Shown: positions 8,719 through 16,475 of the stretch, piece by piece
Layout of the letters: each line of letters starts with the position of its first letter
Position numbering within the stretch: position 1 is the stretch's first letter
Source of the DNA: Saccharopolyspora_D taberi
GTDB taxonomy: Bacteria > Actinomycetota > Actinomycetes > Mycobacteriales > Pseudonocardiaceae
Direction of reading: 5' to 3'
Length of the DNA stretch: 64,000 nt
Assembly (NCBI RefSeq): GCF_039534165.1
Contig: NZ_BAAAUX010000005.1
Location: 62,001 to 126,000 of the forward strand
Translations under genes and position numbers: made by a program
Notes under the pieces: model-generated
What the model was told of the DNA's origin: nothing
Seen by the model: only the letters and a program-made list of their open reading frames with translations
Database searches by the model: none

Positions 8719-9366
8719 ATGGGTGGACCGATGGGTTGCACTGCACATGACGTGGTCGCGGCGCTCCGCGCGGGTGCCGACGTCGTCGCCGCGCACCGCG
8801 ACGAGCTGATCCGGCTCGACCGCGAGATCGGCGACGCCGACCACGGCGAGAACATGGACCGCGGGTTCCGCGCCGTGGTCTCCAAGGTGGACACGGCGGC
8901 GCCGGAGACACCGGGCGCGGTGCTCAAGCTGGTGGCCACGGTGCTGATCTCGACGGTCGGCGGTGCGTCCGGCCCGCTGTACGGAACGGCGTTCCTGCGC
9001 GCGGCCACCGCCGTCGGTGACGCCGACGAGCTCGACGGCCCGGCCGTCGCGGCGGCGCTGAAGGCGGGCATGGAGGGCGTCGCGGCGCGCGGCAAGGCCG
9101 TCACGGGTGACAAGACCATGATCGACGCGCTGGCCCCGGCGGTGGAAGCGGCGAAGTCCGCGGCCGACGCCGGCGAAGGCCCCGGCAAGGTGCTGGCCGC
9201 CGCGGCGGAGGCCGCGCACGTGGGCGTGCGGGCGACCGAGCCGCTGGTCGCCCGCAAGGGCCGCGCCTCCTACCTCGGGGAGCGCAGCGCGGGGCACATC
9301 GATCCCGGCGCGCGGTCGACGGCGCTGCTGCTGTCGGCGTTCGCGGAGGCGGCGAGGGCGAGATGA
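8719..9366 (+). CDS. dhaL: Dihydroxyacetone kinase subunit DhaL
   Basis: The nucleotide-binding subunit of the dihydroxyacetone kinase. It holds a tightly bound ADP that is re-phosphorylated by DhaM and passes the phosphate to dihydroxyacetone bound by DhaK. The magnesium-binding motif GDADHGENMDRG, the glycine-rich TVGGASGPLYGT and the closing GERSAGHIDPGARS are all present, so the 215-residue protein is complete. An internal ATG at 8731 has a better spaced purine stretch and could be the true start. The stop overlaps the dhaM start (ATGA), implying translational coupling. Confidence 0.95.
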   Translation: MGGPMGCTAHDVVAALRAGADVVAAHRDELIRLDREIGDADHGENMDRGFRAVVSKVDTAAPETPGAVLKLVATVLISTVGGASGPLYGTAFLRAATAVGDADELDGPAVAAALKAGMEGVAARGKAVTGDKTMIDALAPAVEAAKSAADAGEGPGKVLAAAAEAAHVGVRATEPLVARKGRASYLGERSAGHIDPGARSTALLLSAFAEAARAR

Positions 9367-10037
9367 ACGTCGGACTGGTGATCGTGTCGCACAGCGCCAA
9401 GCTCGCCGAAGGCGTCGTCGAGCTCGCCGCGCAGATGGCGCCGGAGGTCCGGGTGCTGCCTGCGGGCGGCCTGGCCGAGGGGACCGTCGGCACCGACTTC
9501 GAGAAGGTGTCGGCGGCGCTGGCCGAAGCCAACACCGGCGCGGGTGCGGTCCTGCTCTACGACCTGGGCAGCGCCCAGATGGTCGCGGAGCTGGCGGTGG
9601 AGTCCCTCGGCGATCCGCGCAGCGCGATCGTCGCGGAGGCGCCGCTGGTCGAGGGCGCCGTCGCCGCGGCGGTAGCCGCGCAGGGCGGCAAGGACCTCAA
9701 GGAGGTCGCCGAAGCGGCCGAGGAGGCCGCGCGCGGAGCCGCGCCGGAGGAGGCGGAGCCGACCGAGGCGGAGGAGGTCCGCGAGGAGCTCGTGCTGGCC
9801 AACGAAGTTGGGCTGCACGCGCGACCGGCGGCGCTGCTGGCGCGCAGCCTGACGGGGCTGCAGGCCGGCGTCAGCGTCTCGCTGGGCGACCAGCAGGCCG
9901 ACGCGGCGAGCGTGCTGGGCGTGATGGGCCTGGGAGCCCGCAAGGGCGACCGGATCGTCCTGCGCGCCAGCGGCCCGGACGCCCGGCAGGCCGTCCAGCG
10001 CATCCTCGACCTGGCCGACCGCAACTTCGACGAGTGA
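9363..10037 (+). CDS. dhaM: DhaM phosphotransferase with fused HPr domain
   Basis: The phosphoryl donor of the operon. Residues 1 to about 125 are the EIIA(Man)-like DhaM domain (VGLVIVSHSAKLAEG with H10 as phospho-histidine). After an Ala/Glu-rich linker, residues 140-224 form an HPr domain with the active-site motif GLHARPAALLARS (H152). The phosphate should run PEP, enzyme I, H152, H10, DhaL-ADP. E. coli DhaM is larger and also contains an enzyme I-like part. Here that part is absent, so a general PTS enzyme I elsewhere in the genome is required. The regulatory serine context of HPr is not obvious. Confidence 0.93.
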   Translation: MNVGLVIVSHSAKLAEGVVELAAQMAPEVRVLPAGGLAEGTVGTDFEKVSAALAEANTGAGAVLLYDLGSAQMVAELAVESLGDPRSAIVAEAPLVEGAVAAAVAAQGGKDLKEVAEAAEEAARGAAPEEAEPTEAEEVREELVLANEVGLHARPAALLARSLTGLQAGVSVSLGDQQADAASVLGVMGLGARKGDRIVLRASGPDARQAVQRILDLADRNFDE

Positions 10038-10086
10038 TCCGGCCCGGGCCGCGCCCGTGGCCCCTCGCTCGCGCCCGTGGCCCCAC

Positions 10087-10124
10087 GCTCGCGCAGGCGG
10101 TCGCCGTCGGCCGCCTGCGCGAGC
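10087..10124 (+). terminator. Terminator of the dha operon
   Basis: Perfect 14-bp stem, GCTCGCGCAGGCGG (10087-10100) with CCGCCTGCGCGAGC (10111-10124), ten-base loop, followed by TTCCGTCGTT. It lies 50 bases after the dhaM stop. Confidence 0.75.
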
Positions 10125-10263
10125 TTCCGTCGTTCAACGATCGGTCTGGTTCCAGAGGGGACCCAGCCCGGCCCGCAAGCGATCAACCGGACGCTGCCAA
10201 CTCCCAGCCCGGCCGGGCTGGGGATGGACTGGCTTCTGTGGTTGGTCGCCCGGCCGTGCAGGG

Positions 10264-10384
10264 GATCGACCGGCTCCCGCAGTTGATCGACCAGCCGCGC
10301 AGGGATCTACCGGCTCCCGCAGTTGATCAACCGGAACCACAGGGGATCGACCGGCTTCCGAGCTGATCGACCCGGTCCCGCAGC
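10264..10384. repeat. Six imperfect ~20-bp tandem repeats
   Basis: Units beginning GATCGACCGGCTCCCGCAG or close variants start at 10264, 10285, 10304, 10325, 10345 and 10365, spaced 21, 19, 21, 20 and 20 bases. A looser copy starts at 10181. The region between the dha terminator and the lipoprotein promoter otherwise holds nothing recognisable. Confidence 0.8.
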
Positions 10385-10418
10385 GGCCATCCGCCCCGCC
10401 CGAGCCCGGAACAGCCCT

Positions 10419-10456
10419 CACGATGACCTTCGCCCCGCACGATGACCTTCGCCCCG
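10419..10456. repeat. 19-bp perfect tandem duplication
   Basis: CACGATGACCTTCGCCCCG occurs at 10419-10437 and again at 10438-10456, ending 15 bases before the -10 box of the next gene. The second copy therefore covers its -35 region. Confidence 0.85.
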
Positions 10457-10471
10457 CGCGCTGCGACCCCT

Positions 10472-10477
10472 TAGGCT
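10472..10477 (+). promoter_or_regulatory. -10 hexamer TAGGCT of the lipoprotein gene
   Basis: TAGGCT lies six bases before the GTG at 10484, the leaderless arrangement seen repeatedly in the window. Confidence 0.55.
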
Positions 10478-10483
10478 GAACCG

Positions 10484-11449
10484 GTGCCGCATCGCTCCCG
10501 CATCCCAGGCATGTTGTTGATCTTGCTAGTGCTCGCCGCGGGATGTGTCGGCCAACCTCCGGCGCCCGGTCCGCAGGGGCCCGCTCCCGGCTCGGTCGCG
10601 GCGATGCTCGGCGATCCGCGCACGGTCGACCCCTGCACGCTGACCGACCCCGCGGCGCTGAAGGCAACCCCCGCGGCCACCGTCTCGCTCGACTACTGCC
10701 TGCTCCACGTGCAACTGGACGACGGATCGCTGGCGCAGCTGGCGGTCGGCGAACTCGTTCCCGCAGCGCCGGGGCCCGCGGACGCCGCGACCGAAGACGA
10801 AGATCCCGTGGTGCCGCGAGGGTCGTTGCGGCTCGTCCAGGAAGCGCCGCTGCCCGGGCACTGCACCCGCCGCATCCGGTTCGACGACGGCACCGCGATG
10901 CAGGTCAGCGCCGACCTCCTGACCGGCGACCCGGCCGCCGGGCTGTGCGCGGTGGCCGAGGCGGGCGCGGACACCGCGATCGCCGCGATGGAGCAGCACC
11001 GGGTCGGCCACCGCCAGTACCCGCCCAACTCCCTTGCCCTGACCGACCCCTGCGCGGTGCTGGACTCGGCGGTCGTGCACCAGATCCCGGGACTCGAACA
11101 GGCGCAGCCGCAGTCGGCTCCCGCCGGACACCAGTGCCAATGGGGAGAGCAGGACGCGCAGGCGCCGAGGGTCTCCTTCACGCACACCGCGGGGAAACCA
11201 CCCGCCGTGCTGCACGGCGCCGCCGTGGAGGAGGAGATCGCCGGGCGGCGGACCGTGGTCAGCGTCGTCGGCGGCGACCCGAGCGTTCCGCTCTGCTCGG
11301 CCGAAACCGGGCACATCCCGTTCGGCGGTCCAGGCGAGGTCGAGGTCGCGATGCTCGTCGTCGCTTTCCCGGGCGCGACCGGCATCGAGGCGTGTGAGTT
11401 CGCCCGCGGCCTGGCACGGGAAGCGTGGCCGCGTCTCCCCGCGCACTGA
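10484..11449 (+). CDS. Putative lipoprotein, DUF3558-like
   Basis: A 321-residue lipoprotein with a hydrophobic signal peptide and lipobox LAAGC (Cys near residue 21), followed by a Pro/Gly linker. The mature protein holds DPC motifs (VDPCTLTDP and TDPCAVLDS) and further paired cysteines, resembling the DUF3558 group at low similarity. Its function is unknown. The GTG start is fixed by the -10 box six bases upstream. The upstream region contains a 19-bp duplication and six 20-bp repeats, so its expression could differ between strains. The next gene follows 22 bases after the stop but has its own leaderless promoter. Confidence 0.75.
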   Translation: MPHRSRIPGMLLILLVLAAGCVGQPPAPGPQGPAPGSVAAMLGDPRTVDPCTLTDPAALKATPAATVSLDYCLLHVQLDDGSLAQLAVGELVPAAPGPADAATEDEDPVVPRGSLRLVQEAPLPGHCTRRIRFDDGTAMQVSADLLTGDPAAGLCAVAEAGADTAIAAMEQHRVGHRQYPPNSLALTDPCAVLDSAVVHQIPGLEQAQPQSAPAGHQCQWGEQDAQAPRVSFTHTAGKPPAVLHGAAVEEEIAGRRTVVSVVGGDPSVPLCSAETGHIPFGGPGEVEVAMLVVAFPGATGIEACEFARGLAREAWPRLPAH

Positions 11450-11471
11450 TCGAGCCGTTACCGTGTTGGCC

Positions 11472-11786
11472 ATGCCGCGCCGAAACCGCCCGCCCCGCCC
11501 CAAGGGGCTGACCAGCGACTTCAGCGCCCGCGCGATGGGCGCTGGCGTCGGCTGGTCGCGGGTGGAGGAAGGCCCGGACGGCGACTGGATGGTCCGAACG
11601 GTGCCCGCCGCGCAAGCGACCAAGACCTACCGCTGCCCGGGCTGCGACCACGAGATCCGCCCCGGCATCGGCCACGTCGTGGCCTGGCCCGCCGCCGACC
11701 ACGGCAGCGTCGAGGACCGCCGCCACTGGCACAACGGCTGCTGGACCGCCCGCACCCGCCGCAGCCCAACCCGCCGCTGGTCCTGA
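11472..11786 (+). CDS. Small zinc-ribbon-like conserved actinobacterial protein
   Basis: A 104-residue basic protein. The N-terminus is Arg/Pro-rich (MPRRNRPPRPKGLTSDF). The centre holds a CPGC knuckle (TYRCPGCDHEI) and the C-terminal half a second set of possible zinc ligands (RRHWHNGCW), so one zinc-ribbon-like site is likely. Proteins of this shape are widespread in actinobacteria, some automatically labelled ATP/GTP-binding, without known function. The start at 11472 is supported by TACCGT at 11459-11464, seven bases upstream. It ends at the edge of a large tandem repeat. Nucleic-acid binding is a reasonable guess only. Confidence 0.7.
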   Translation: MPRRNRPPRPKGLTSDFSARAMGAGVGWSRVEEGPDGDWMVRTVPAAQATKTYRCPGCDHEIRPGIGHVVAWPAADHGSVEDRRHWHNGCWTARTRRSPTRRWS

Positions 11787-11846
11787 CCCACCACCCGCCG
11801 CGGCCCGGTTCGAGGCGGCCCGCCCCGGCGCAACGGTCCTGACCCG

Positions 11847-12160
11847 GCGCGGCCTGATCGGGCGCGGCCCGACTTGGCGCGGCCTGACTGGGTGCGGCCC
11901 GGCCCGGCGCGGCCGAACCTGGCGCGGCCCGACCTGGCACGGCCCAATCCGATGTGGCCCGGCCCGGCGCGGCCTGATCCGGCGCGGCCCGACTTGGCGC
12001 GGCCCGACTTGGCGCGGCCTGACCTGGCGAGGCCTGACTGGGTGCGGCCCAATCCGGCGCGGCTTGACCGGGCGCGGCCCAATCCGGCGCGGCCGAACCG
12101 GGCGCGGCCTGACTGGGCGCGGCCCAACCTCCTGCGCCCGACCTGGCGCGGCCTGACCGG
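11847..12160. repeat. 15-bp tandem array, 21 units
   Basis: Twenty-one consecutive units of the form GCGCGGCCcGAccTG, one of them 14 bases long. Most variation is at positions 9-15, while GCGCGGCC is nearly constant. Because 15 is a multiple of three, all frames stay open on both strands and would read as pentapeptide repeats such as ARPDL. I regard those frames as by-products, since there is no start with a ribosome site. Confidence 0.9.
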
Positions 12161-12595
12161 GCGCCGGTCCCGACCAGCGATGGCACCACGGCCGCACCGG
12201 TCGTGGCCGACCCGATGCCGGTCCCGATCAACACCGGAGCTCCCGCTCGGCCCGCCCCCAGCACGACCCGGCGCGGCGCAGCCCGTGCTCAGCCCGACCG
12301 CCGATGACCAGGACCGGCCACGGCGCAGCGGCGGCCGGAATGCCCGCGTCTGCCGCCAGTTCCGCCCCGCCACCGCCCGCCAGGCCGAGCCCCGCCCCGC
12401 CCGCCACAGCCGGAGCCCCGTCCCGCCGCCGTTCGCCCAGTCCCGCTCCGCCGCCGCCCCACCAGTCCGTCCCCGCCACCACTCCACCACCCGCCACCCC
12501 ACCCCCGTCCCCGCCGCCGGTCCACCCCCCACCCCCCAAAGCCGGAAGGCGACATCACACCGGCCCCGCCACCCGTCCGTGCGAGGATCGGACCG
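12161..12595. other. C-rich intergenic tract
   Basis: No gene is seen. From about 12340 the plus strand becomes strongly C-rich and poor in G, ending in runs of 5-6 C near 12525-12537. The minus strand therefore has many G-runs and G-quadruplex potential just upstream of the next gene. Confidence 0.6.
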
Positions 12596-13345
12596 ATGAG
12601 CACTGCGATCCGCGCGAACACCGTGCTGCCCGCCCGCCGGGAGCCGATCACCCTGCACACCGCCGACGACCTGCGGCTGATCGGCGAGCTCGCGTTGCCC
12701 GAGCAGCGGGCGCCGAAGGCGACCCTGGTCTGCCTGCACCCGCTGCCCACGCACGGCGGGATGATGGACTCGCACATCTTCCGCAAGGCCGCGTTCCGGC
12801 TGCCCGCGCTGGCCGATCTGGCCGTGTTGCGGTTCAACACCCGCGGCACCGCCAGCGAGGCCGGCCGCAGCGAGGGCAGCTTCGACGGCGGCGACTCCGA
12901 GCGCTACGACGTCGCCGCCGCGCTGGAGTACGCCGAGTTCAACGACCTGCCCGACGTCTGGCTGGTCGGCTGGTCCTTCGGAACCGACCTGACCCTCGTG
13001 CACGGCCTGGATCCGCTGGTCCGCGGCGCGATCCTGATCTCGCCGCCGCTGCGCTGGAGCACCGAGGACCACCTGCGCGCGTGGGCGGAGTCGGGCAAAC
13101 CGGTGCACGCGCTGATCCCGGAGTTCGACGACTACCTGCGTCCCGACGAGGCCAGGCGCCGGTTCGCCACCATCCCGCAGGCCGAGGTGACCGGTTTCCC
13201 CGACACCAAGCACCTGTGGGTCGGCAAGGCCGAGGAGGCGCTCGACGCGATCGTGCGGGTCGTCGCCCCGGACGTCGCGACGCCGCTGCCGGACACCTGG
13301 GACGGGCCGTCCGAGACCCGCCAGGTAACGATCGTCGGGTCCTGA
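12596..13345 (+). CDS. Alpha/beta hydrolase
   Basis: A 249-residue alpha/beta hydrolase of the short, lidless type. Visible are LVCLHPLPTHGG (oxyanion hole), FNTRGTASEAG and the nucleophile elbow GWSFGTDL. The likely catalytic His is in DTKHLWVGKAEEA near the C-terminus, and FDDYLRPDEA lies between. The start at 12596 follows GAGGATCGGACCG, so a leaderless start is likely. It precedes another, frameshifted hydrolase by 36 bases. A substrate cannot be named. Confidence 0.82.
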   Translation: MSTAIRANTVLPARREPITLHTADDLRLIGELALPEQRAPKATLVCLHPLPTHGGMMDSHIFRKAAFRLPALADLAVLRFNTRGTASEAGRSEGSFDGGDSERYDVAAALEYAEFNDLPDVWLVGWSFGTDLTLVHGLDPLVRGAILISPPLRWSTEDHLRAWAESGKPVHALIPEFDDYLRPDEARRRFATIPQAEVTGFPDTKHLWVGKAEEALDAIVRVVAPDVATPLPDTWDGPSETRQVTIVGS

Positions 13346-13381
13346 CCGACGCGGAGTCCCCGCCTCCGGCACGATGGGCCC

Positions 13382-14181
13382 GTGCACTTCATCGAATCCG
13401 GAGTCGGCCCGCCGCTGGTGCTGCTGCACGCCTTCCCCGTGGACGCCCGGATGTGGAACCGGGCGCGGGCGCTGCTGGAGGAGCACGCGCGGGTGATCAC
13501 CCCCGACCAGCGCGGCCTGGGCGAGAGCTCGTTGAACGGGAGTTCGGCGCGGAACCTGGCCGAACCGACGCGGCGCCCGGTGGACGCGCCGAGCATGGCC
13601 GCAGCCGCCGCCGACGTCATCGCGCTCCTCGACACGCTCGACCTGCCGCGGGTCCTGCTCGGCGGCTGCTCGATGGGCGGCTACGTGGCGATGGCCGTGC
13701 TGCGTGCGGCCCCGGAGCGCGTGGCCGGGCTGCTGCTGGCCGACACCAAGGCGATCGCCGATGACAGGAGCAGCGGCGGAACCGGTTGCAGGCGGCCGAA
13801 CGCGCGGTCCGTGAGGGCACCGACGGCTGGCTCGCCGAGGGCATGCTGCCCAACGTGCTGGGCACGACGACCCGCGCCGACCGTCCCGAGCTGGTCGCCG
13901 AGGTCCGGGACATGATCGCCACCCAGCCCCCGGACGGCGTCGCCTGGGCGCAGCGCGCGATGGCCGACCGGCCGGACAGCACCAGTCTGCTGCGCGAGTT
14001 CCGAGGTCCGGCGCTGGTGGTCGTGGGCGAGGAGGACACCGTGACCCCGCCGGAAGGCGCCGCGGACCTGCTGCCAGGGACGGACCCGGTGCGGCTGCCC
14101 GCGGCCGGTCACCTCGCGCCGATGGAGAACCCGGAAGCCTTCGCCGAGGTCGTCGTGCCCTGGATCAACCGCGTGGGCTGA
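13382..14181 (+). pseudogene. Alpha/beta hydrolase gene with one frameshift
   Basis: Two frames together make one hydrolase of about 266 residues. The first (from GTG 13382) supplies FIESGVGPPLVLLHAFPVD, DQRGLGES and the nucleophile elbow GGCSMGGY. The second supplies the C-terminal half with the acid strand ALVVVGEEDTVTPPE and the His segment LPAAGHLAPMENPEAF. The frame is lost just after 13765: adding one base in GATGACAGGAGCAGCGG restores DDEEQRRNRLQAAERAV. Everything else is intact, so this is either a very recent inactivation or a sequencing error. Its original role would be a general esterase or lactonase. Confidence 0.75.
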
Positions 14182-14186
14182 CGCGA

Positions 14187-14210
14187 AGGGCCCCGCCGGA
14201 GCGGGGCCCT
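14187..14210. terminator. Bidirectional terminator hairpin
   Basis: AGGGCCCCGC and GCGGGGCCCT form a perfect 10-bp stem with loop CGGA between two convergent genes. Confidence 0.75.
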
Positions 14211-14214
14211 CGTC

Positions 14215-15792
14215 TCAACGGCGCGGGTGCCTGTCCACTTTGGTCCCGCCGCCGTCCGGCACCGGGAGCTGGATCCGGCGGGTCGGCGGATCGTGCGGGT
14301 TGTTGCCCTGGATCGCGCCCCGCTTGATCTTCTCCGTCGGCCCGTCGTCGGTGGTCGCCGGCTTCGCCGCTCCCTCCGCCGGCTTCGCCGCCACCGCCGC
14401 GGGCTCGCGCTTCGGCTCCTCGGCGGCCGGGGCCGCCTCGGCCTCGCCCTGCTCCGGCCGGTCGGCCGCGACGTTGGCCTCGGCGAGCTCGCGGGCCCGC
14501 TCGCGCGCCTCGGCCGCCGCCTCGCGCAGCTTCGCCTCCTCGGTGTCCTCCTCGGCCAGCCGCTCCAGCAGCGGAGTGGTCTGACCGAGCAGGCTCGCGG
14601 CGTCGCGCAGCTTCGCCGCGACGGTGTCGCGCAGCTCGGTGAGCGAGTGCACCTGCTGGTCGGCCTTGGTGAGCATGCGCTGCACCTCTTCGGTGGTGTT
14701 GCCGAGCCTGCGCTCGGCGTCCGCGCGGGCCTCGGCGACCAGCCGCTTGCTCTCCCGGGTCGCGTCGTCGACGAGCCGGGTCGCCTCGTCCGTGCACTCC
14801 TTGACCATGAGCTCGGACTTGTCGGAGGCCTCCCGGACCATCCGCTCGGCGATCTGCTGGGACTTCTGCTCCCGGCGCTCGGCGGCCTCGATGGACTCGC
14901 GCTCGCGCTTCTCGGCAGCTTCGATGGACTCGCGCTCGCGCTTCTCCGCCGCCTCGGTGGACTCCCGGGTGAGCTTCTCGGCCGCCGCGGTCGACTCGCG
15001 TTCGAGCTTCTCCGCCTTCGCGGTGGCCTCGCTCACCAGCCGCTTGGCCTCGTCGGTGGCCTCGCGGACGCGGCGGTGCGCCTCGTTGGTGCCCTCCCGG
15101 AGCCGCCGGTTGGACTCCTCGGTGGCCTCCCGGACCCGCCGCTCGGCGTCGGCCTTGCTGGTGGCCTCCTGCTCGGCGAGGGTGCGCATGGACTCGGTCC
15201 GCCGGGCCGCCATGGCGATCTCGAAGTCCTCTTCGACCTGGGTCCGCCGGGCCTCGGACTCCTGGTCGGCGCGCCGCGCGTTCTCCTGCGCCTCGCGGGT
15301 GATCCGCTCCGCCTCGGACTTGGCCCTGTCCATCAGCGCGCGGTGTTCGGTCTCCATCTCGCCGCGGCGCTGGTCGACCTCGGCGATCAGCTTCTCGTAG
15401 CGGGTGCGCAGCTGGGTGGCTTCGGCCTCGGACCGCGAGCGGGTCTCGGCGGCGTCGTTCTCGGCGCGGGAGCGGATGTCGTTGGCCTCGTCCTGGGCCA
15501 GCCGCAGCATCCGCTGCAACCGCTCGCTGAGCCCCTCCAGCGTGGTCGGCGGCTTGGACAGCCGCTCGACCTGGCCGCGCAGGTTCTCGATCTCGGAGCG
15601 GGCCGACTCCAGCTGCTTGGACAGATCGTTCGCCTGCGAGACCGCAGCGTCGCGGTCGGCGGTGAGGATCCGGAGATCGGCGTCGATGCGCTCCAGGTGC
15701 TCGTCCACCTGCGCGCGGTCGTAGCCGTTCTTGCGAGCGAGGTCGAAGCCTGATCCCAGGGGTAGCAGGTCACGGTCGTCGGCAAGGCCCAT
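14215..15792 (-). CDS. DivIVA-like long coiled-coil protein
   Basis: A 525-residue protein. The N-terminal 60 residues contain the DivIVA-like segment FDLARKNGYDRAQVDEHL, and almost all of residues 40-430 is predicted coiled coil rich in E, R, A and K. A core region repeats an 11-residue unit (RESIEAAEKRE), also visible in the DNA as two 33-bp units at 14889-14954. The C-terminus is Pro/Ala-rich. Streptomyces Scy and FilP are related in design and act in polar growth, so a cytoskeletal or polarisome scaffold is the likely role. ATG 15792 is chosen over an upstream extension because it begins the conserved domain and TAGCGT (15801-15806) lies eight bases before it. Confidence 0.8.
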   Translation of the reverse strand: MGLADDRDLLPLGSGFDLARKNGYDRAQVDEHLERIDADLRILTADRDAAVSQANDLSKQLESARSEIENLRGQVERLSKPPTTLEGLSERLQRMLRLAQDEANDIRSRAENDAAETRSRSEAEATQLRTRYEKLIAEVDQRRGEMETEHRALMDRAKSEAERITREAQENARRADQESEARRTQVEEDFEIAMAARRTESMRTLAEQEATSKADAERRVREATEESNRRLREGTNEAHRRVREATDEAKRLVSEATAKAEKLERESTAAAEKLTRESTEAAEKRERESIEAAEKRERESIEAAERREQKSQQIAERMVREASDKSELMVKECTDEATRLVDDATRESKRLVAEARADAERRLGNTTEEVQRMLTKADQQVHSLTELRDTVAAKLRDAASLLGQTTPLLERLAEEDTEEAKLREAAAEARERARELAEANVAADRPEQGEAEAAPAAEEPKREPAAVAAKPAEGAAKPATTDDGPTEKIKRGAIQGNNPHDPPTRRIQLPVPDGGGTKVDRHPRR

Positions 15793-15966
15793 GGCACCCA
15801 ACGCTACCTGGAACTCGGCGGCGTTGTGGGAGGTGTGGGCTTGATGACCGGAATTCGTGGCGCGCCCCGCCTGCCACATCCGAAACAGGCTCGGGACACT
15901 CTTGACCGGCTGGCCAACCAAGAAGATGATAAGAAAAGGCCGTCGGGGTCAGTGGAGGTGATCGAC

Positions 15967-16353
15967 GTGGCCAGTAGGTCGGAAGGCGCGACTGCGAAGC
16001 CGTGGATGCGCTGGCAGGACTGGGTCGCTGTGGTGCTGGGTGCCTACCTCGTGCTCGCGACGTTGTGGACTGCCACCAACGGCAACGCGATGTCGGCGAT
16101 GATCGTTCTCGGAGCGCTGCTGGTGATCGCCAGCGTGTGGTCGCTGGCCATGCCGGGTTCGATGACCAGCGAGTACTCCCACATGCTGCTGGGCGTGCTG
16201 CTGTTCGTCTCGCCATGGGCCCTCGGCTACACCGAGTTCATGGGTGCCGCGTGGACCTCCTGGGTGGTCGGCGTGCTCGCCGTGATCGCCGGGGCCGCGG
16301 CGCTGCCGGAGGCCAACGCGGCGCACCAGCGGGGAGTCGCCGGACAGCACTGA
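15967..16353 (+). CDS. SPW-repeat membrane protein
   Basis: A 128-residue protein with four transmembrane helices in two similar pairs. The second pair carries the name-giving motif LLFVSPWALGYTEF and the first the matching WQDWVAVVLGAYLVLATLW. Function is unknown. Start GTG 15967 has GGAGGTG six bases upstream. A longer start at 15952 is possible but would place the ribosome site inside the gene. It is divergent from the DivIVA-like gene and followed by a TetR gene with its own promoter. Confidence 0.85.
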   Translation: MASRSEGATAKPWMRWQDWVAVVLGAYLVLATLWTATNGNAMSAMIVLGALLVIASVWSLAMPGSMTSEYSHMLLGVLLFVSPWALGYTEFMGAAWTSWVVGVLAVIAGAAALPEANAAHQRGVAGQH

Positions 16354-16410
16354 CCGTTCGGTGGTGACACCCAGCGCGGCTCGGAACCGGAGCGGATCCG
16401 GGCCGCGCTG

Positions 16411-16435
16411 TATTTTCTGGACCGGTCACCGGTGA
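16411..16435 (+). promoter_or_regulatory. Promoter and palindrome before the TetR gene
   Basis: TATTTT at 16411-16416 is a -10 candidate. TCACCGGTGA at 16426-16435 is a perfect 10-bp palindrome just downstream of the expected start site and is a plausible autoregulatory operator. Confidence 0.45.
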
Positions 16436-16475
16436 TCGAAGCCGGGAAGCGGTTCGGAGGCTGGAGGTCGCCCCG

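Noticed and set aside
10181..10384. Regular 20-bp repeats as a CRISPR array
   Set aside because: Units are directly adjacent with no unique spacers, vary in sequence, and no cas gene is nearby.
11874..12599. A 240-codon frame through the 15-bp array as a pentapeptide-repeat protein
   Set aside because: It begins at a TTG inside the array without a ribosome site, and equally long frames exist on the other strand. The openness follows from the period being a multiple of three.
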